Origin: JAFGFY01 sp964520425
GTDB lineage: Bacteria; Desulfobacterota; DSM-4660; Desulfatiglandales; HGW-15
Assembly (NCBI GenBank): GCA_964520425.1
Contig: CAZFMX010000005.1
Span: 7,567-71,566, forward strand
Direction of reading: 5' to 3'
DNA length: 64,000 nt
This document shows positions 8,433 through 16,614 of the stretch, one piece after another. The stretch's first letter is position 1, and the number at the start of each line of letters is the position of its first letter. Under the pieces are notes generated by a model, which did no database searches, had not been told where the DNA came from, and saw only the letters and a program-made list of their open reading frames with translations. The position numbers were made by a program, and so were the translations under genes.

Positions 8433-10448
8433 TTACCTTTTCCTATTTCCAGTAGCATCCGGCTGGACGCGATCTATAATGGTTATGGGTTCAGCAGGAA
8501 TCTCGTCACAGCCACCTTTACCATTCTGCTCTATATAATGATGATGTACAAGCATGGTTGAAAGGATGGCTGTTATGCGCATATTGTCAGTGTTACTCAT
8601 CTTGAGTCCTTTTACCTTTCGGCATTTGGATACAAGTCCTGAGGCCTGTTTGGGTAAAAAGATGTTCGCTTTCTTCAATTTGGCTTCACTTGTTAGATCA
8701 TCCACCCAGTCTATACTATTTCCATGAAAAAAGCTTGCCGCATCCGGTGCCCTGTAAGGCTTTTTGGGACGATTTAATATGGGATCAGGGATGATATCCT
8801 TAAAGGCGATTTTTAAAAGATGCTTTTCATCAAGGCCGAGAAGTTTATGTCTTGGAGGAAGCTGGTTGGCAAAGTCAACGAGTTCACAGTCAAGAAAGGG
8901 GAATCGACCTTCCACTGAATTGGCCATCAACATCCTGTCCCCCTGAGCCGAGAGAATGTATCCTGATAGCAATGAGATCATCTCCAGCCACTGGGCTCTG
9001 CATAAAGGATCCCACATTTCATGAGCATCCGGCATTAGGGATATTATGTCCTTTTCCACGTTCTTCTTTTCTATTTCCGCGTGTAGATCCGGATTGAGCA
9101 TGAGTTTGATTGATGATGTCGTATCCCATCGTGGGCGGTGTGAAAGCGCTGGGTCCGCAGGATTAAGACTTTTCCCGAAAAAGGCCCGGGCAAATGCCGG
9201 GGCCTTGCCAGGAGATCGAGCCATCCATGGGTAAAGCCGTAATATGATATTTGCCCTTTTTGCAGACTGGAGATTTCTGGCAAGGAATAGACGAACCCTG
9301 GCCTCGCGGAAAATATCGTATCCTGCGAGCACTTCATCCGCTCCTTCTCCTGTGACCACAACCTTGTATCCAGATTCACGCACGAGCTTTGAAAGAAGGA
9401 ACAATGGGGCCGGTGCTGTTCGCAGGATCGGACGTTCCGTATGCCATATCACATGGGGAAATACTTCTCCGATATCTTCCTGTGAGATACGGACATCCCT
9501 GTGTTCAGCGCCAAGCCTGTTAACCATCTCCCTTTGATAATTCCCTTCATCAAATTCAGGATCAGCGAAACGTATGGAAAAGGTTCTTAGAGGAGCTTGG
9601 GTGTATTTCGCGACAATGGAAGATGTGATTGATGAATCAATCCCGCCGGACAGATAGGCCCCAACAGGTACATCGCTTCTCGTGAAACGCAACTGGGAGG
9701 CTTGTATTAAATACTTCCCTAGACGGTCAGCATTCTCCTGCTCATTCAATCCTTCTGCATCATTCGACAAGGGAAAGCGAATGGACCAATAGGGCTCAGA
9801 CCTTAAGCTTCCATTGGTCAGTATCGCAAAGTGACCAGGCTTCAGTTCCTCTATGCATTTAAAGGCTGTTCTCGGGGCTATGGGACTCCAGAAAGTAAAG
9901 ATCTCTGAGAGACCCGCGGGATCAAACTCCCGTTTGACGTCTCTGCAGGCAAATAGAGATTTGACCTCTGAGGCGAACAGGAGTTTATTTTCACATTGCG
10001 TATAGTAGAGGGGCCGAATTCCGAGACGGTCACGGGAGAGGATTACGCTGTTTCTTGCTTTGTCCCATAGGGCAATCGCCCATTGGCCGTTAAATCGCTC
10101 AAAACATGAAGTCCCCCATTCTTCATAGGCATGTACGATGACCTCAGTATCACTTTTTGTCTTGAATTGATGTCCCAACCCATGCAATTCTGTAGCGAGT
10201 TCAAGATAGTTGAATATCTCACCATTAAAAGTAATCCAGATGGTTTCATCTTCATTAGACAAAGGCTGGGCACCAGTCTCAAGGTCTATTATGGCAAGAC
10301 GCGTGTGTCCCAGCGCGACCTGAGGATCACGATAATAACCGCTGGAGTCAGGCCCGCGGTGTTTAAGTCTTCCCATCATTCGAATAAGGAGGTCCGAATC
10401 AGGTGGAGGACTGTCGCCGATATTGACTATTCCACAGATTCCACACAT
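8433..10448 (-). CDS. asnB: Asparagine synthase (glutamine-hydrolysing)
   Basis: A 671-residue class II glutamine amidotransferase fused to an ATP-pyrophosphatase synthetase domain. The N-terminus MCGICGIV supplies the catalytic Cys2. The glutaminase domain (RGPDSSGYY, NGEIFNY, SDTEVIVHAYEEWG) covers about residues 1-210, and the PP-loop YLSGGIDSSI lies near 266 in the synthetase domain. It makes asparagine or amidates a specialised carboxylate using glutamine and ATP. It starts 2 nt after the stop of the upstream ACP-like gene, with GGAG as ribosome site inside that gene's end, so the two are translationally coupled. Such AsnB-ACP pairs often belong to polysaccharide or peptide modification loci, so housekeeping asparagine synthesis is not certain. 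Confidence 0.88.
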   Translation of the reverse strand: MCGICGIVNIGDSPPPDSDLLIRMMGRLKHRGPDSSGYYRDPQVALGHTRLAIIDLETGAQPLSNEDETIWITFNGEIFNYLELATELHGLGHQFKTKSDTEVIVHAYEEWGTSCFERFNGQWAIALWDKARNSVILSRDRLGIRPLYYTQCENKLLFASEVKSLFACRDVKREFDPAGLSEIFTFWSPIAPRTAFKCIEELKPGHFAILTNGSLRSEPYWSIRFPLSNDAEGLNEQENADRLGKYLIQASQLRFTRSDVPVGAYLSGGIDSSITSSIVAKYTQAPLRTFSIRFADPEFDEGNYQREMVNRLGAEHRDVRISQEDIGEVFPHVIWHTERPILRTAPAPLFLLSKLVRESGYKVVVTGEGADEVLAGYDIFREARVRLFLARNLQSAKRANIILRLYPWMARSPGKAPAFARAFFGKSLNPADPALSHRPRWDTTSSIKLMLNPDLHAEIEKKNVEKDIISLMPDAHEMWDPLCRAQWLEMISLLSGYILSAQGDRMLMANSVEGRFPFLDCELVDFANQLPPRHKLLGLDEKHLLKIAFKDIIPDPILNRPKKPYRAPDAASFFHGNSIDWVDDLTSEAKLKKANIFLPKQASGLVSKCRKVKGLKMSNTDNMRITAILSTMLVHHHYIEQNGKGGCDEIPAEPITIIDRVQPDATGNRKR

Positions 10449-10450
10449 AC

Positions 10451-10660
10451 TTACTCCATGTTCAACTTTTTGAGCACGAACTTTTCAGTCTTCTCGTGTG
10501 TTCCAAGGTTATACTCAGAGATCTCTTCATCTGTCAGGACAAATCCAAAGATCTCTTCAACAAAAAGGGCTACCTCCAAAAGCGCTGCTTCGTCTTTTCC
10601 CGCGTCTTTTCTTATTCCGGCAAACTCTTTGATAATTCTTTTTACTTCATGTGCATTCAT
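10451..10660 (-). CDS. Acyl carrier protein-like protein lacking the carrier serine
   Basis: A 69-residue acidic helical protein that follows the ACP pattern (LLEVALFVEEIFGFVLTDEEI resembles helix II and the recognition helix). Counting back from the conserved EExFG, the position of the phosphopantetheine serine of DSL is a glutamate (KDEAALLE), so it probably cannot carry an acyl arm. I chose the ATG at 10660 (MNAHEVKRII); an in-frame ATG at 10705 would add 15 poorly conserved-looking residues. It lies directly upstream of asnB in one operon and may be a protein-interaction partner or presenter for that enzyme. Confidence 0.68.
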   Translation of the reverse strand: MNAHEVKRIIKEFAGIRKDAGKDEAALLEVALFVEEIFGFVLTDEEISEYNLGTHEKTEKFVLKKLNME

Positions 10661-11001
10661 TATGTTATCTTTGCTTCTCTCCTCTGAGGTATATTCTTGG
10701 GACACAATTCGGTGACTTTTTGGAATGAAAGTCTACGACAGTGTATTAGTTTTCGATTACAGGTGTCAATCCCAAGGTTTCAGATGTCAAGGATTTACAG
10801 ATCTTGGTCCCCGAATAATCCCCCGCTAGGAATTCATTTGAAATCCTCTTTGATCTTTTTCTAAGTCTCATCAATATAAATGAAATCATGAATTCTGGTT
10901 CGCAAGAAAAAACGCATGACTGTTCCATCGCGCCATGTACAAATGTTTGAGGAAAATTCAATATTAGTGTTATAATGGAATGCATTTGAAAGGAGAATCA
11001 T

Positions 11002-12636
11002 ATGGAATATTCAATCAGTCCCGCAGGCGAAAAGTTCAAACTACCGGATGATGAAGAATACAGGAAAGAGATCCTCAAACTAGAAAAACTTGTCGAGGAG
11101 CAGAGGAAGGCCGGTAAAGAGATCGTTGTTGTGATGGGTCTAGGATTCGTCGGTGCGGTAATGGCTGGCGTTGTGGCAGATTCGGTGGATAAGTCCACCG
11201 GGAAACCTGGAAAATATGTTATCGGCATGCAGCGTCCCAGTAATCGCAGTTACTGGAAGATCCCTCTGTTTAACCGCGGGATTTCTCCTGTAAAAGCAGA
11301 AGACCCTGAGGTCGCTCCTATGATCGAGCGCTGTGTGAAAGAGAAAAAGAGTATGAGTGCTACTTTTACCTATGATGCTCTTAAACTGGCCGATGTATTG
11401 GTCGTGGATGTCCAATGCGATTTTCTTAAACAGGATTTGGGAAACCTTAGGACAGGTCATGCTGAAATCAGCGCATTGGAAGATAGTTTCAAGATAATCG
11501 GAGAGAAGATCGATCCCAAGTGCCTGGTTTTGATTGAAACGACTGTCCCACCAGGTACGACTGAATACATAGCCTACCCCCATATCAAAAAGGCATTTCA
11601 AAAGAGGGGTATCAAAGAAGAACCGTTACTCGCGCATAGCTATGAAAGAGTAATGCCGGGTAAAGAGTATGTCAGATCGGTTCGAGACTTCTGGCGTGTC
11701 TGTAGTGGTATTAATGATGAGAGCAGGAAAAGGGTAACCAAGTTCCTTTCAGAAGTCTTAAACGTGGAGGAATATCCTCTTACGGTCCTCGACAAACCGG
11801 TTGAAAGCGAGACATGTAAGATTGTCGAAAACAGCTACCGGGCCACAATCCTTGCCTTCTTACATGAGTGGAGTCTATTTGCTGAAACCAACGGTGTAGA
11901 CCTCCTCAAGGTCATTCAGGCCATCAAGGTTAGGCCCACACATGACAATATTATCTTTCCCGGTCCGGGCATAGGTGGATACTGCCTGCCAAAGGACGGC
12001 GGACTAGGACTCTGGGCTTATAAACACCTGATGGGCTTTGAGAATGATATCTTCAAGATAACTCCAGAGGCTATCAATATCAATGATACACGGGGTCTTC
12101 ATGTAGCGCAACTTATTAGAGATGCTCTCAGGAATATGGGGCAGATGGTCGCTGCATCCCAGATCACAATACTTGGAGTCTCGTACCGTGAAGATGTTGG
12201 TGATACCCGTTACAGCGGCTCGGAAGTCATTATTCGTAAGCTGACCGAGATGGGTGCTGAAGTAAAGGCCCACGATCCCTATGTAGAGCACTGGTGGGAG
12301 CTTGAAAGCCAGGAGACTTACCCTGCAATAGGAACCAGTTGGTCACGCTTTTTTCGTAATCAGGGGCATTTGAGCGAGTTCAAGATGTCAAAAGACCTGA
12401 AGGAGGCATTAGAGGGTTGCGATGCCGTTGTCATGGCAGTGCGACATGCACCATACTTGGATCTGGACCCTAATGAAGTCGTAAAAATGGCGGGAGGTCC
12501 CATAGCCATCGTCGACTGTTTTGGAATTCTCGATGATGCCAAAATCGAGAGGTATTTCGAGCTGGGGTGCGAAGTCAAAGGCCTAGGTCGTGGGCACATC
12601 AATAGGATTAAGGGAAAAGTGAGGGAGAGGAGATAG
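11002..12636 (+). CDS. UDP-glucose/GDP-mannose dehydrogenase family protein
   Basis: A 544-residue NAD-dependent nucleotide-sugar 6-dehydrogenase that oxidises a hexose C6 alcohol to a uronate in two steps. The NAD-binding turn VMGLGFVGAVMA is near residue 45, the catalytic cysteine is in GPGIGGYCLPKD near residue 330, and the C-terminal domain contains ILGVSYREDVGDTRYS. It is about 100 residues longer than standard UDP-glucose dehydrogenases, with an N-terminal lead of about 38 residues and longer loops, which fits divergent polysaccharide-cluster members. The ATG follows AAAGGAGAATCAT. It is transcribed divergently from the ACP-asnB pair and may supply uronate sugars to a surface glycan. 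Confidence 0.83.
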   Translation: MEYSISPAGEKFKLPDDEEYRKEILKLEKLVEEQRKAGKEIVVVMGLGFVGAVMAGVVADSVDKSTGKPGKYVIGMQRPSNRSYWKIPLFNRGISPVKAEDPEVAPMIERCVKEKKSMSATFTYDALKLADVLVVDVQCDFLKQDLGNLRTGHAEISALEDSFKIIGEKIDPKCLVLIETTVPPGTTEYIAYPHIKKAFQKRGIKEEPLLAHSYERVMPGKEYVRSVRDFWRVCSGINDESRKRVTKFLSEVLNVEEYPLTVLDKPVESETCKIVENSYRATILAFLHEWSLFAETNGVDLLKVIQAIKVRPTHDNIIFPGPGIGGYCLPKDGGLGLWAYKHLMGFENDIFKITPEAININDTRGLHVAQLIRDALRNMGQMVAASQITILGVSYREDVGDTRYSGSEVIIRKLTEMGAEVKAHDPYVEHWWELESQETYPAIGTSWSRFFRNQGHLSEFKMSKDLKEALEGCDAVVMAVRHAPYLDLDPNEVVKMAGGPIAIVDCFGILDDAKIERYFELGCEVKGLGRGHINRIKGKVRERR

Positions 12637-12699
12637 GAAGTGAGTGGACTCTATCCGGATTTTGATGTCGTTAGGTCCATGGATGGTTCTCCCAGCTAT

Positions 12700-13374
12700 T
12701 CACAGCTCATTGAACAAGAATCTCGGAAGCCAGAGAAAAATTTTATAGAAGAAATCAACCGGCCCTAAAACAAGATTGGACAATCCTCCTGATACGAGGA
12801 GGACGATCAGGATGATCATTCCGTAACGTTCAAGCCGAAGGTAGAGATTATAGTATTTTGTCGGAAGGAATCTCATAACGACTTTGCTGCCGTCCAAAGG
12901 AGGGATAGGGATGAGATTCAGAAAAGCAAGAAACAAGTTCAGGTAGATAACCGCTTTAGCCAGTTCAGAAAGAAGAACATAGACAACTACAAGGGATGAG
13001 GGCACAAACTTATTCACTAGGACCACAACAAATGAGAAAATAAGGGCGAGGGTGAGATTCGACCCGGGGCCTGCCAACGCGACCCACATGGTTCCCTTTC
13101 TTATGTCAATATGTTGGTGAAAATTGTGAGGATTAAAAGGGACAGGCTTAGCCCAACCAAAAACAGGTTTTCTGAGAAAAAGCATCACAAGCGGCAAAAT
13201 GACTGTCCCCATTATATCGATGTGGGGAATGGGGTTAAGAGTGAGTCTTCCCATGTCCTTGGCTGTAGTGTCCCCGAGCCTGTAAGCCATCCATCCGTGT
13301 GCTACTTCATGAAGGACGATTGAAAAGACAATGGGCACCACCCAGATGATTCTCAATATGAGATCATTATTCAT
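12700..13374 (-). CDS. Site-2 protease family membrane metalloprotease (M50)
   Basis: A 224-residue intramembrane zinc protease. The first transmembrane helix carries HEVAH (the HExxH zinc site) near residue 20, and a later one carries NLIPIPPLDG, supplying the third ligand aspartate in the NPxPPLDG motif. About five to six hydrophobic segments are visible, and no PDZ domain, which places it with the short SpoIVFB-like/YwhC group and not RseP. Likely role: regulated cleavage of a membrane-bound substrate. The start MNNDLILR at 13374 has GAAGGAG upstream; an ATG at 13431 is possible but adds hydrophilic residues. Confidence 0.86.
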   Translation of the reverse strand: MNNDLILRIIWVVPIVFSIVLHEVAHGWMAYRLGDTTAKDMGRLTLNPIPHIDIMGTVILPLVMLFLRKPVFGWAKPVPFNPHNFHQHIDIRKGTMWVALAGPGSNLTLALIFSFVVVLVNKFVPSSLVVVYVLLSELAKAVIYLNLFLAFLNLIPIPPLDGSKVVMRFLPTKYYNLYLRLERYGMIILIVLLVSGGLSNLVLGPVDFFYKIFLWLPRFLFNEL

Positions 13375-13629
13375 TCCTGTCTGTTCTCCTTCCTGGATTA
13401 CAAGACGTAAGCTCCGGTACTGCATCTTCAATGGGCTGATCGATCGGCATTACGGAAATAGACACCGTATACTCATTTCCTGATTGATAATTCGGAGGAC
13501 TTTTGTATAGTAGCAAAAGAGCCTTTTTTTCACAAGTAACTGTGGGTTGTCCCGTCTTTAGATTTCGGAAATTTATGAACTTCACCCTTACACCTATAAC
13601 TGATTGGACCGATCTAGATTATATGAAAC

Positions 13630-13694
13630 GGGCTGCTCCAGGGTGTGATACAACACACCCTAAAGAAAGAAACTCATTTAAGGAGGAGCAGCCC
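13630..13694 (+). promoter_or_regulatory. Leader hairpin masking the transposase ribosome site
   Basis: GGGCTGCTCC (13630-13639) is the perfect complement of GGAGCAGCCC (13685-13694), which ends at the base before the start codon and covers part of the Shine-Dalgarno region AAGGAGGAG. Inside lies a second perfect hairpin (AGGGTGTG/CACACCCT, 13640-13661). Read-through transcripts from outside would fold and hide the ribosome site, while transcripts begun inside would lack the left arm. Confidence 0.6.
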
Positions 13695-14792
13695 ATGAAA
13701 AAGATAGTCTATGTTGGAATCGATTACCATCAAAATACTCTTACAATTGCAGTATGTGCGGAAAACAATGAGAAGATTCACGAGACCGTTCGCATGCGGA
13801 ATGAGGACAAGATTATTAGAAAGTATATGAAGAAGCTGTCAGCCCAATTTAGGATAAAGGCCTGCTATGAAGCCTCTTCAAGCGGATATTACTTTCAAAG
13901 AAAGATGAAATCCTGGGGCTACGACTGCGAGGTCATTGCCCCTTCCTCACTTCCTAAAAAGCGCGGAGATCGTCGTAAGAATGACTTTCGGGATGCCCGG
14001 GATCTGGCCCAAAATTATGCTAACGGAACCCTGAGCATTGTTCATCTGCCCACCGAAGAGGAGGAATCGGTCAGAAACCTCATTCGTTGCCGATCAGCGT
14101 TCAAAGAGGCTGAGAAAAGAGCGAAGCAACAGATCAATTCCTTGTTGCTTTCTCAGGGTCTTCGTTGGTCCCTTAGCAAATGGACGTTTCAACATCGCAA
14201 GTGGCTTTGGGAGTTGAAGATGCCCAATGAATATCTCCAGATTGTCCTTGATGAGCATTTGGCTCATTTGGATTATATCCAAAGCCGCATAAAATCTTTT
14301 GACCAGCAGATTGAGCAGATTGCCAAGTCTGATCTCTATGAACCAGCAGTAAAAAAGCTGCGGGCCCTCAAAGGTATTGGTACCCTATCGGCCATGTTGT
14401 TGATTACGGAAATCACCGATTTTCGTCGGTTTCCGAACCCTGGAGCATTGATGGCCTTCTTGGGATTACTTCCATCGGAACACTCTTCTGGAGATAAACA
14501 AAGAGGGGGCCCCATTACCAAAACTGGCAACCCTCGCTGTCGGAGTCTGCTGATAGAATGCGTACAACATTATGTAAAGAAGCCCCAAATCAGTTATGTG
14601 ATGAAGGCCGATCTTTCGCAAGTGGATCCTCACAGTGCAGCTATCGCTGTTAAGTGTTTAAAACGCTTACATAAACGCTATTGGGCCTTGACCATGAAAG
14701 GAAAGATCAGACCCGTCGCCCTAACCGCCATTGCCAGAGAGTTGGTAGGCTTTATTTGGGCCATGATGCAACCTCAAGCCGTTAACGTATAG
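13695..14792 (+). CDS. IS110-family DEDD transposase
   Basis: A 365-residue recombinase. The N-terminal RuvC-like DEDD domain shows Asp in YVGIDYHQ, Glu in CYEASSSGYY, and two Asp in NDFRDARDLA. A coiled region follows, then the C-terminal Transposase_20 domain (LRALKGIGTLSAMLLITEI; FPNPGALMAFLGLLPSE; ITKTGNPRCRSLL). In this family the two domains together cut and join DNA under guidance of an element-encoded RNA. The frame is open upstream to 13503, but the ATG at 13695 sits correctly behind AAGGAGGAG and starts with the conserved MKKIVYVGID. It appears intact, so the element may be active. Confidence 0.93.
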   Translation: MKKIVYVGIDYHQNTLTIAVCAENNEKIHETVRMRNEDKIIRKYMKKLSAQFRIKACYEASSSGYYFQRKMKSWGYDCEVIAPSSLPKKRGDRRKNDFRDARDLAQNYANGTLSIVHLPTEEEESVRNLIRCRSAFKEAEKRAKQQINSLLLSQGLRWSLSKWTFQHRKWLWELKMPNEYLQIVLDEHLAHLDYIQSRIKSFDQQIEQIAKSDLYEPAVKKLRALKGIGTLSAMLLITEITDFRRFPNPGALMAFLGLLPSEHSSGDKQRGGPITKTGNPRCRSLLIECVQHYVKKPQISYVMKADLSQVDPHSAAIAVKCLKRLHKRYWALTMKGKIRPVALTAIARELVGFIWAMMQPQAVNV

Positions 14793-15101
14793 AGGCCTGT
14801 GATTTTCGATCAAAAGAATTTTGATCAAAAAGCACAGGAAGAAAATCTAACACCTCAAAACTATTAAACAAAGGAGTTCGTGGGGCACGTCAGGAGATAC
14901 TCGACGACACTATGTGAAAGGGGTTCCTTGCCCCTTACTCACGATCGCTAGAATGAGAGGACTCCGGACGAATGATGAATAATCATGGTAACCAACCCAC
15001 GTATAGCAGTTTGATTCACCGTCGAAGAAGCCCCACCTCCTTTTCTTAATACGAAAAAGTCAATTATGGCCTAACAAAATAATCATTTTATTGTTGACAA
15101 A
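14793..15101 (+). ncRNA. Candidate bridge (seek) RNA region of the IS
   Basis: A non-coding tail between the transposase stop and the right inverted repeat. IS1111-group elements encode their target- and donor-recognising bridge RNA on this side. It begins with a nested hairpin (CCTGTG 14796-14801 with CACAGG 14833-14838; inside, GATCAAAA/TTTTGATC, 14808-14826), followed by sequence able to form further stem-loops. The boundaries and guide loops were not determined; this is inference from position and family. Confidence 0.5.
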
Positions 15102-15118
15102 AGCCCGTTTCATAGCAG

Positions 15119-15431
15119 TGTCGTGTCTCAGAATTAACTTGAATAATAAGTACCTGCTGCACAAACTCAAAGGGGACATGGGGGCCTCTTTTCAGTTCCA
15201 CCACCATCTATCCAGAGGTCGTGGAACGGCACCATAATTTTGCATATTATGAAGCAGCCCCACGAACAATGTACCCACAGCGACGGGCATCCCTTGTGCC
15301 TGTCCACCGAACGTTGTCCTCTTTGGGGGCGGTTAGGGGCTCAGGCGTCTTTTGGGTGTTGGAACTGAAAAGAGACCCCCATGTCCCCTTTGAATCTGTG
15401 CAGCAGGATTTATAAATTCTGAGACACGACA
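15119..15431. repeat. Family A palindromic repeat, copy 2 (long form)
   Basis: A 313-bp element with very long inverted ends. It starts TGTCGTGTCTCAGAATT and ends AATTCTGAGACACGACA. Further in, a near-perfect stretch of about 45 bp includes CAAAGGGGACATGGGGG and its complement. The whole can fold into one long hairpin around a loop of about 140 nt. The short open frames inside are translations of the repeat. It begins 4 nt after the right inverted repeat of the IS. Confidence 0.8.
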
Positions 15432-15451
15432 CTAAAAGGGAGGTGGATTGA

Positions 15452-16306
15452 ATGGACGTAAGAAGATCTGATTTTGCGGGGAGTTGGTATCCCGGGAATG
15501 AGTCGGACTGCAAGAGGGAAATCGAGGCATTCGTGGAGCACCCTATCCCCTGTCCGAATGCAGAAAAAGGAGGGATAGGAGGTATTGTCCCCCATGCCGG
15601 ATGGTACTTTTCAGGAAAAATCGCCTGTAATGTGATTCAGTGCCTCAAGAACGATAGCACGCCTGATACCATTGTCATTTTTGGAAGACACCTTCATCCA
15701 GGCAGCAAGAACTACATCATGCGTGAAGGCTTATGGGCAACACCCCTTGGGGACCTGGAGATTGATGATGAGTTGGCTGATAGCTTGATCTCAGAATTCC
15801 CGTTTGTCGTGGAGACCCCTTCCTATTACGAACAAGACAACACTGTTGAAGTGCAATTGCCCTTCATCAAATACTTTTTCCCAAACACAAAAATACTGCC
15901 CGTCGGCACGCCTCCTGCACTCCCTTCCCTCAAGATTGGCAGGAGAGTAGCCGAGATTTCGCAGAGTATGGGCCGAAAGATCTTGATTTTAGGATCCACC
16001 GATCTGACCCACTATGGATACAATTACGGGCACACTCCCAAAGGCGTAGGCCGGGAAGCCGTTGACTGGGTCAAGAACGAGAACGACAAACGTGTCGTGG
16101 ATCTCATGATGGCAATGGACGCTGAAGGGATTGTAGAGGAGTCATTAAAGAATCATAATGCATGCTGCTCAGGAGCCGTGGCTGCGGCCATTTCCGCCGC
16201 CAAAAGCCTGGGCGCCCAAGAGGGAAAGAAGCTGATCTATTCGACGAGCTATGACATCAGACCCGATGATAGCTTTGTTGGATACGTGGGGATTCTGTTT
16301 TTCTAA
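15452..16306 (+). CDS. amrB: AmmeMemoRadiSam system protein B (MEMO1 family)
   Basis: A 284-residue MEMO-like protein related to class III extradiol dioxygenases. Visible family features: SDFAGSWYPG at the start, VPHAGWYFSG near residue 49, the TPSYYEQDNTVEVQLPF block, LGSTDLTHYG near residue 180, and a conserved HNACCSGAVAAA cysteine segment. It starts behind GGGAGGTGG. AmrB proteins normally sit beside AmrA and a radical-SAM partner (AmrS) in an uncharacterised system; here neither is adjacent and the gene is flanked by repeats, so it stands alone. Its chemical role is not established. Confidence 0.88.
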   Translation: MDVRRSDFAGSWYPGNESDCKREIEAFVEHPIPCPNAEKGGIGGIVPHAGWYFSGKIACNVIQCLKNDSTPDTIVIFGRHLHPGSKNYIMREGLWATPLGDLEIDDELADSLISEFPFVVETPSYYEQDNTVEVQLPFIKYFFPNTKILPVGTPPALPSLKIGRRVAEISQSMGRKILILGSTDLTHYGYNYGHTPKGVGREAVDWVKNENDKRVVDLMMAMDAEGIVEESLKNHNACCSGAVAAAISAAKSLGAQEGKKLIYSTSYDIRPDDSFVGYVGILFF

Positions 16307-16446
16307 TAAAGTCATTTGGTTCGTCCGGTTAATGAGTACACAATAATTTGAGGTTTCGTATCAGTTGAACAGCGAAAGAATGGTGATGAAATCTTTTCTT
16401 CGATTCTGAGTCCACGGCCAGAGGTGGTGGGCCCAATTCACAACTA

Positions 16447-16612
16447 GAGACCTTTGAAAAATGCTCAAATTTGTTCAAGGTCAAGGAAGGCGAAAATCCT
16501 AACCCTCCCGATTTTCATCGGGACAGCCAGGAATACCTTAAAAGTATTTCGAGGATTAGAATTTGAGCCTGACGCCGAAATTGGGCAAAAGGGGGCGTTT
16601 TTCAAAGGTCTC
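16447..16612. repeat. Family B miniature transposable element, copy 2
   Basis: 166 bp with inverted ends GAGACCTTTGAAAAATGC and its near-complement GCGTTTTTCAAAGGTCTC. The 5-bp direct repeat AACTA (16442-16446 and 16613-16617) flanks it and marks the insertion. The right target copy contains the stop codon of the AOR gene, so the insertion landed exactly at that gene's end. Confidence 0.85.
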
Positions 16613-16614
16613 AA

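Larger units (their letters stand above)
13622..15114 (+). mobile_element. IS110-family (IS1111-like) insertion sequence
   Basis: About 1.49 kb bounded by 13-bp inverted repeats (TATGAAACGGGCT at 13622-13634 and its complement at 15102-15114). It contains one DEDD transposase and a long non-coding tail of about 310 nt after the gene. Subterminal inverted repeats and a 3'-side non-coding region are features of the IS1111 subgroup. The exact outer junctions extend a few bases beyond the repeats and cannot be fixed without an empty site. The right end abuts a family A repeat. Confidence 0.82.

Noticed and set aside
15221..15513. Short frames on both strands in the 15.2-15.5 kb region
   Set aside because: They are translations of the family A palindrome.
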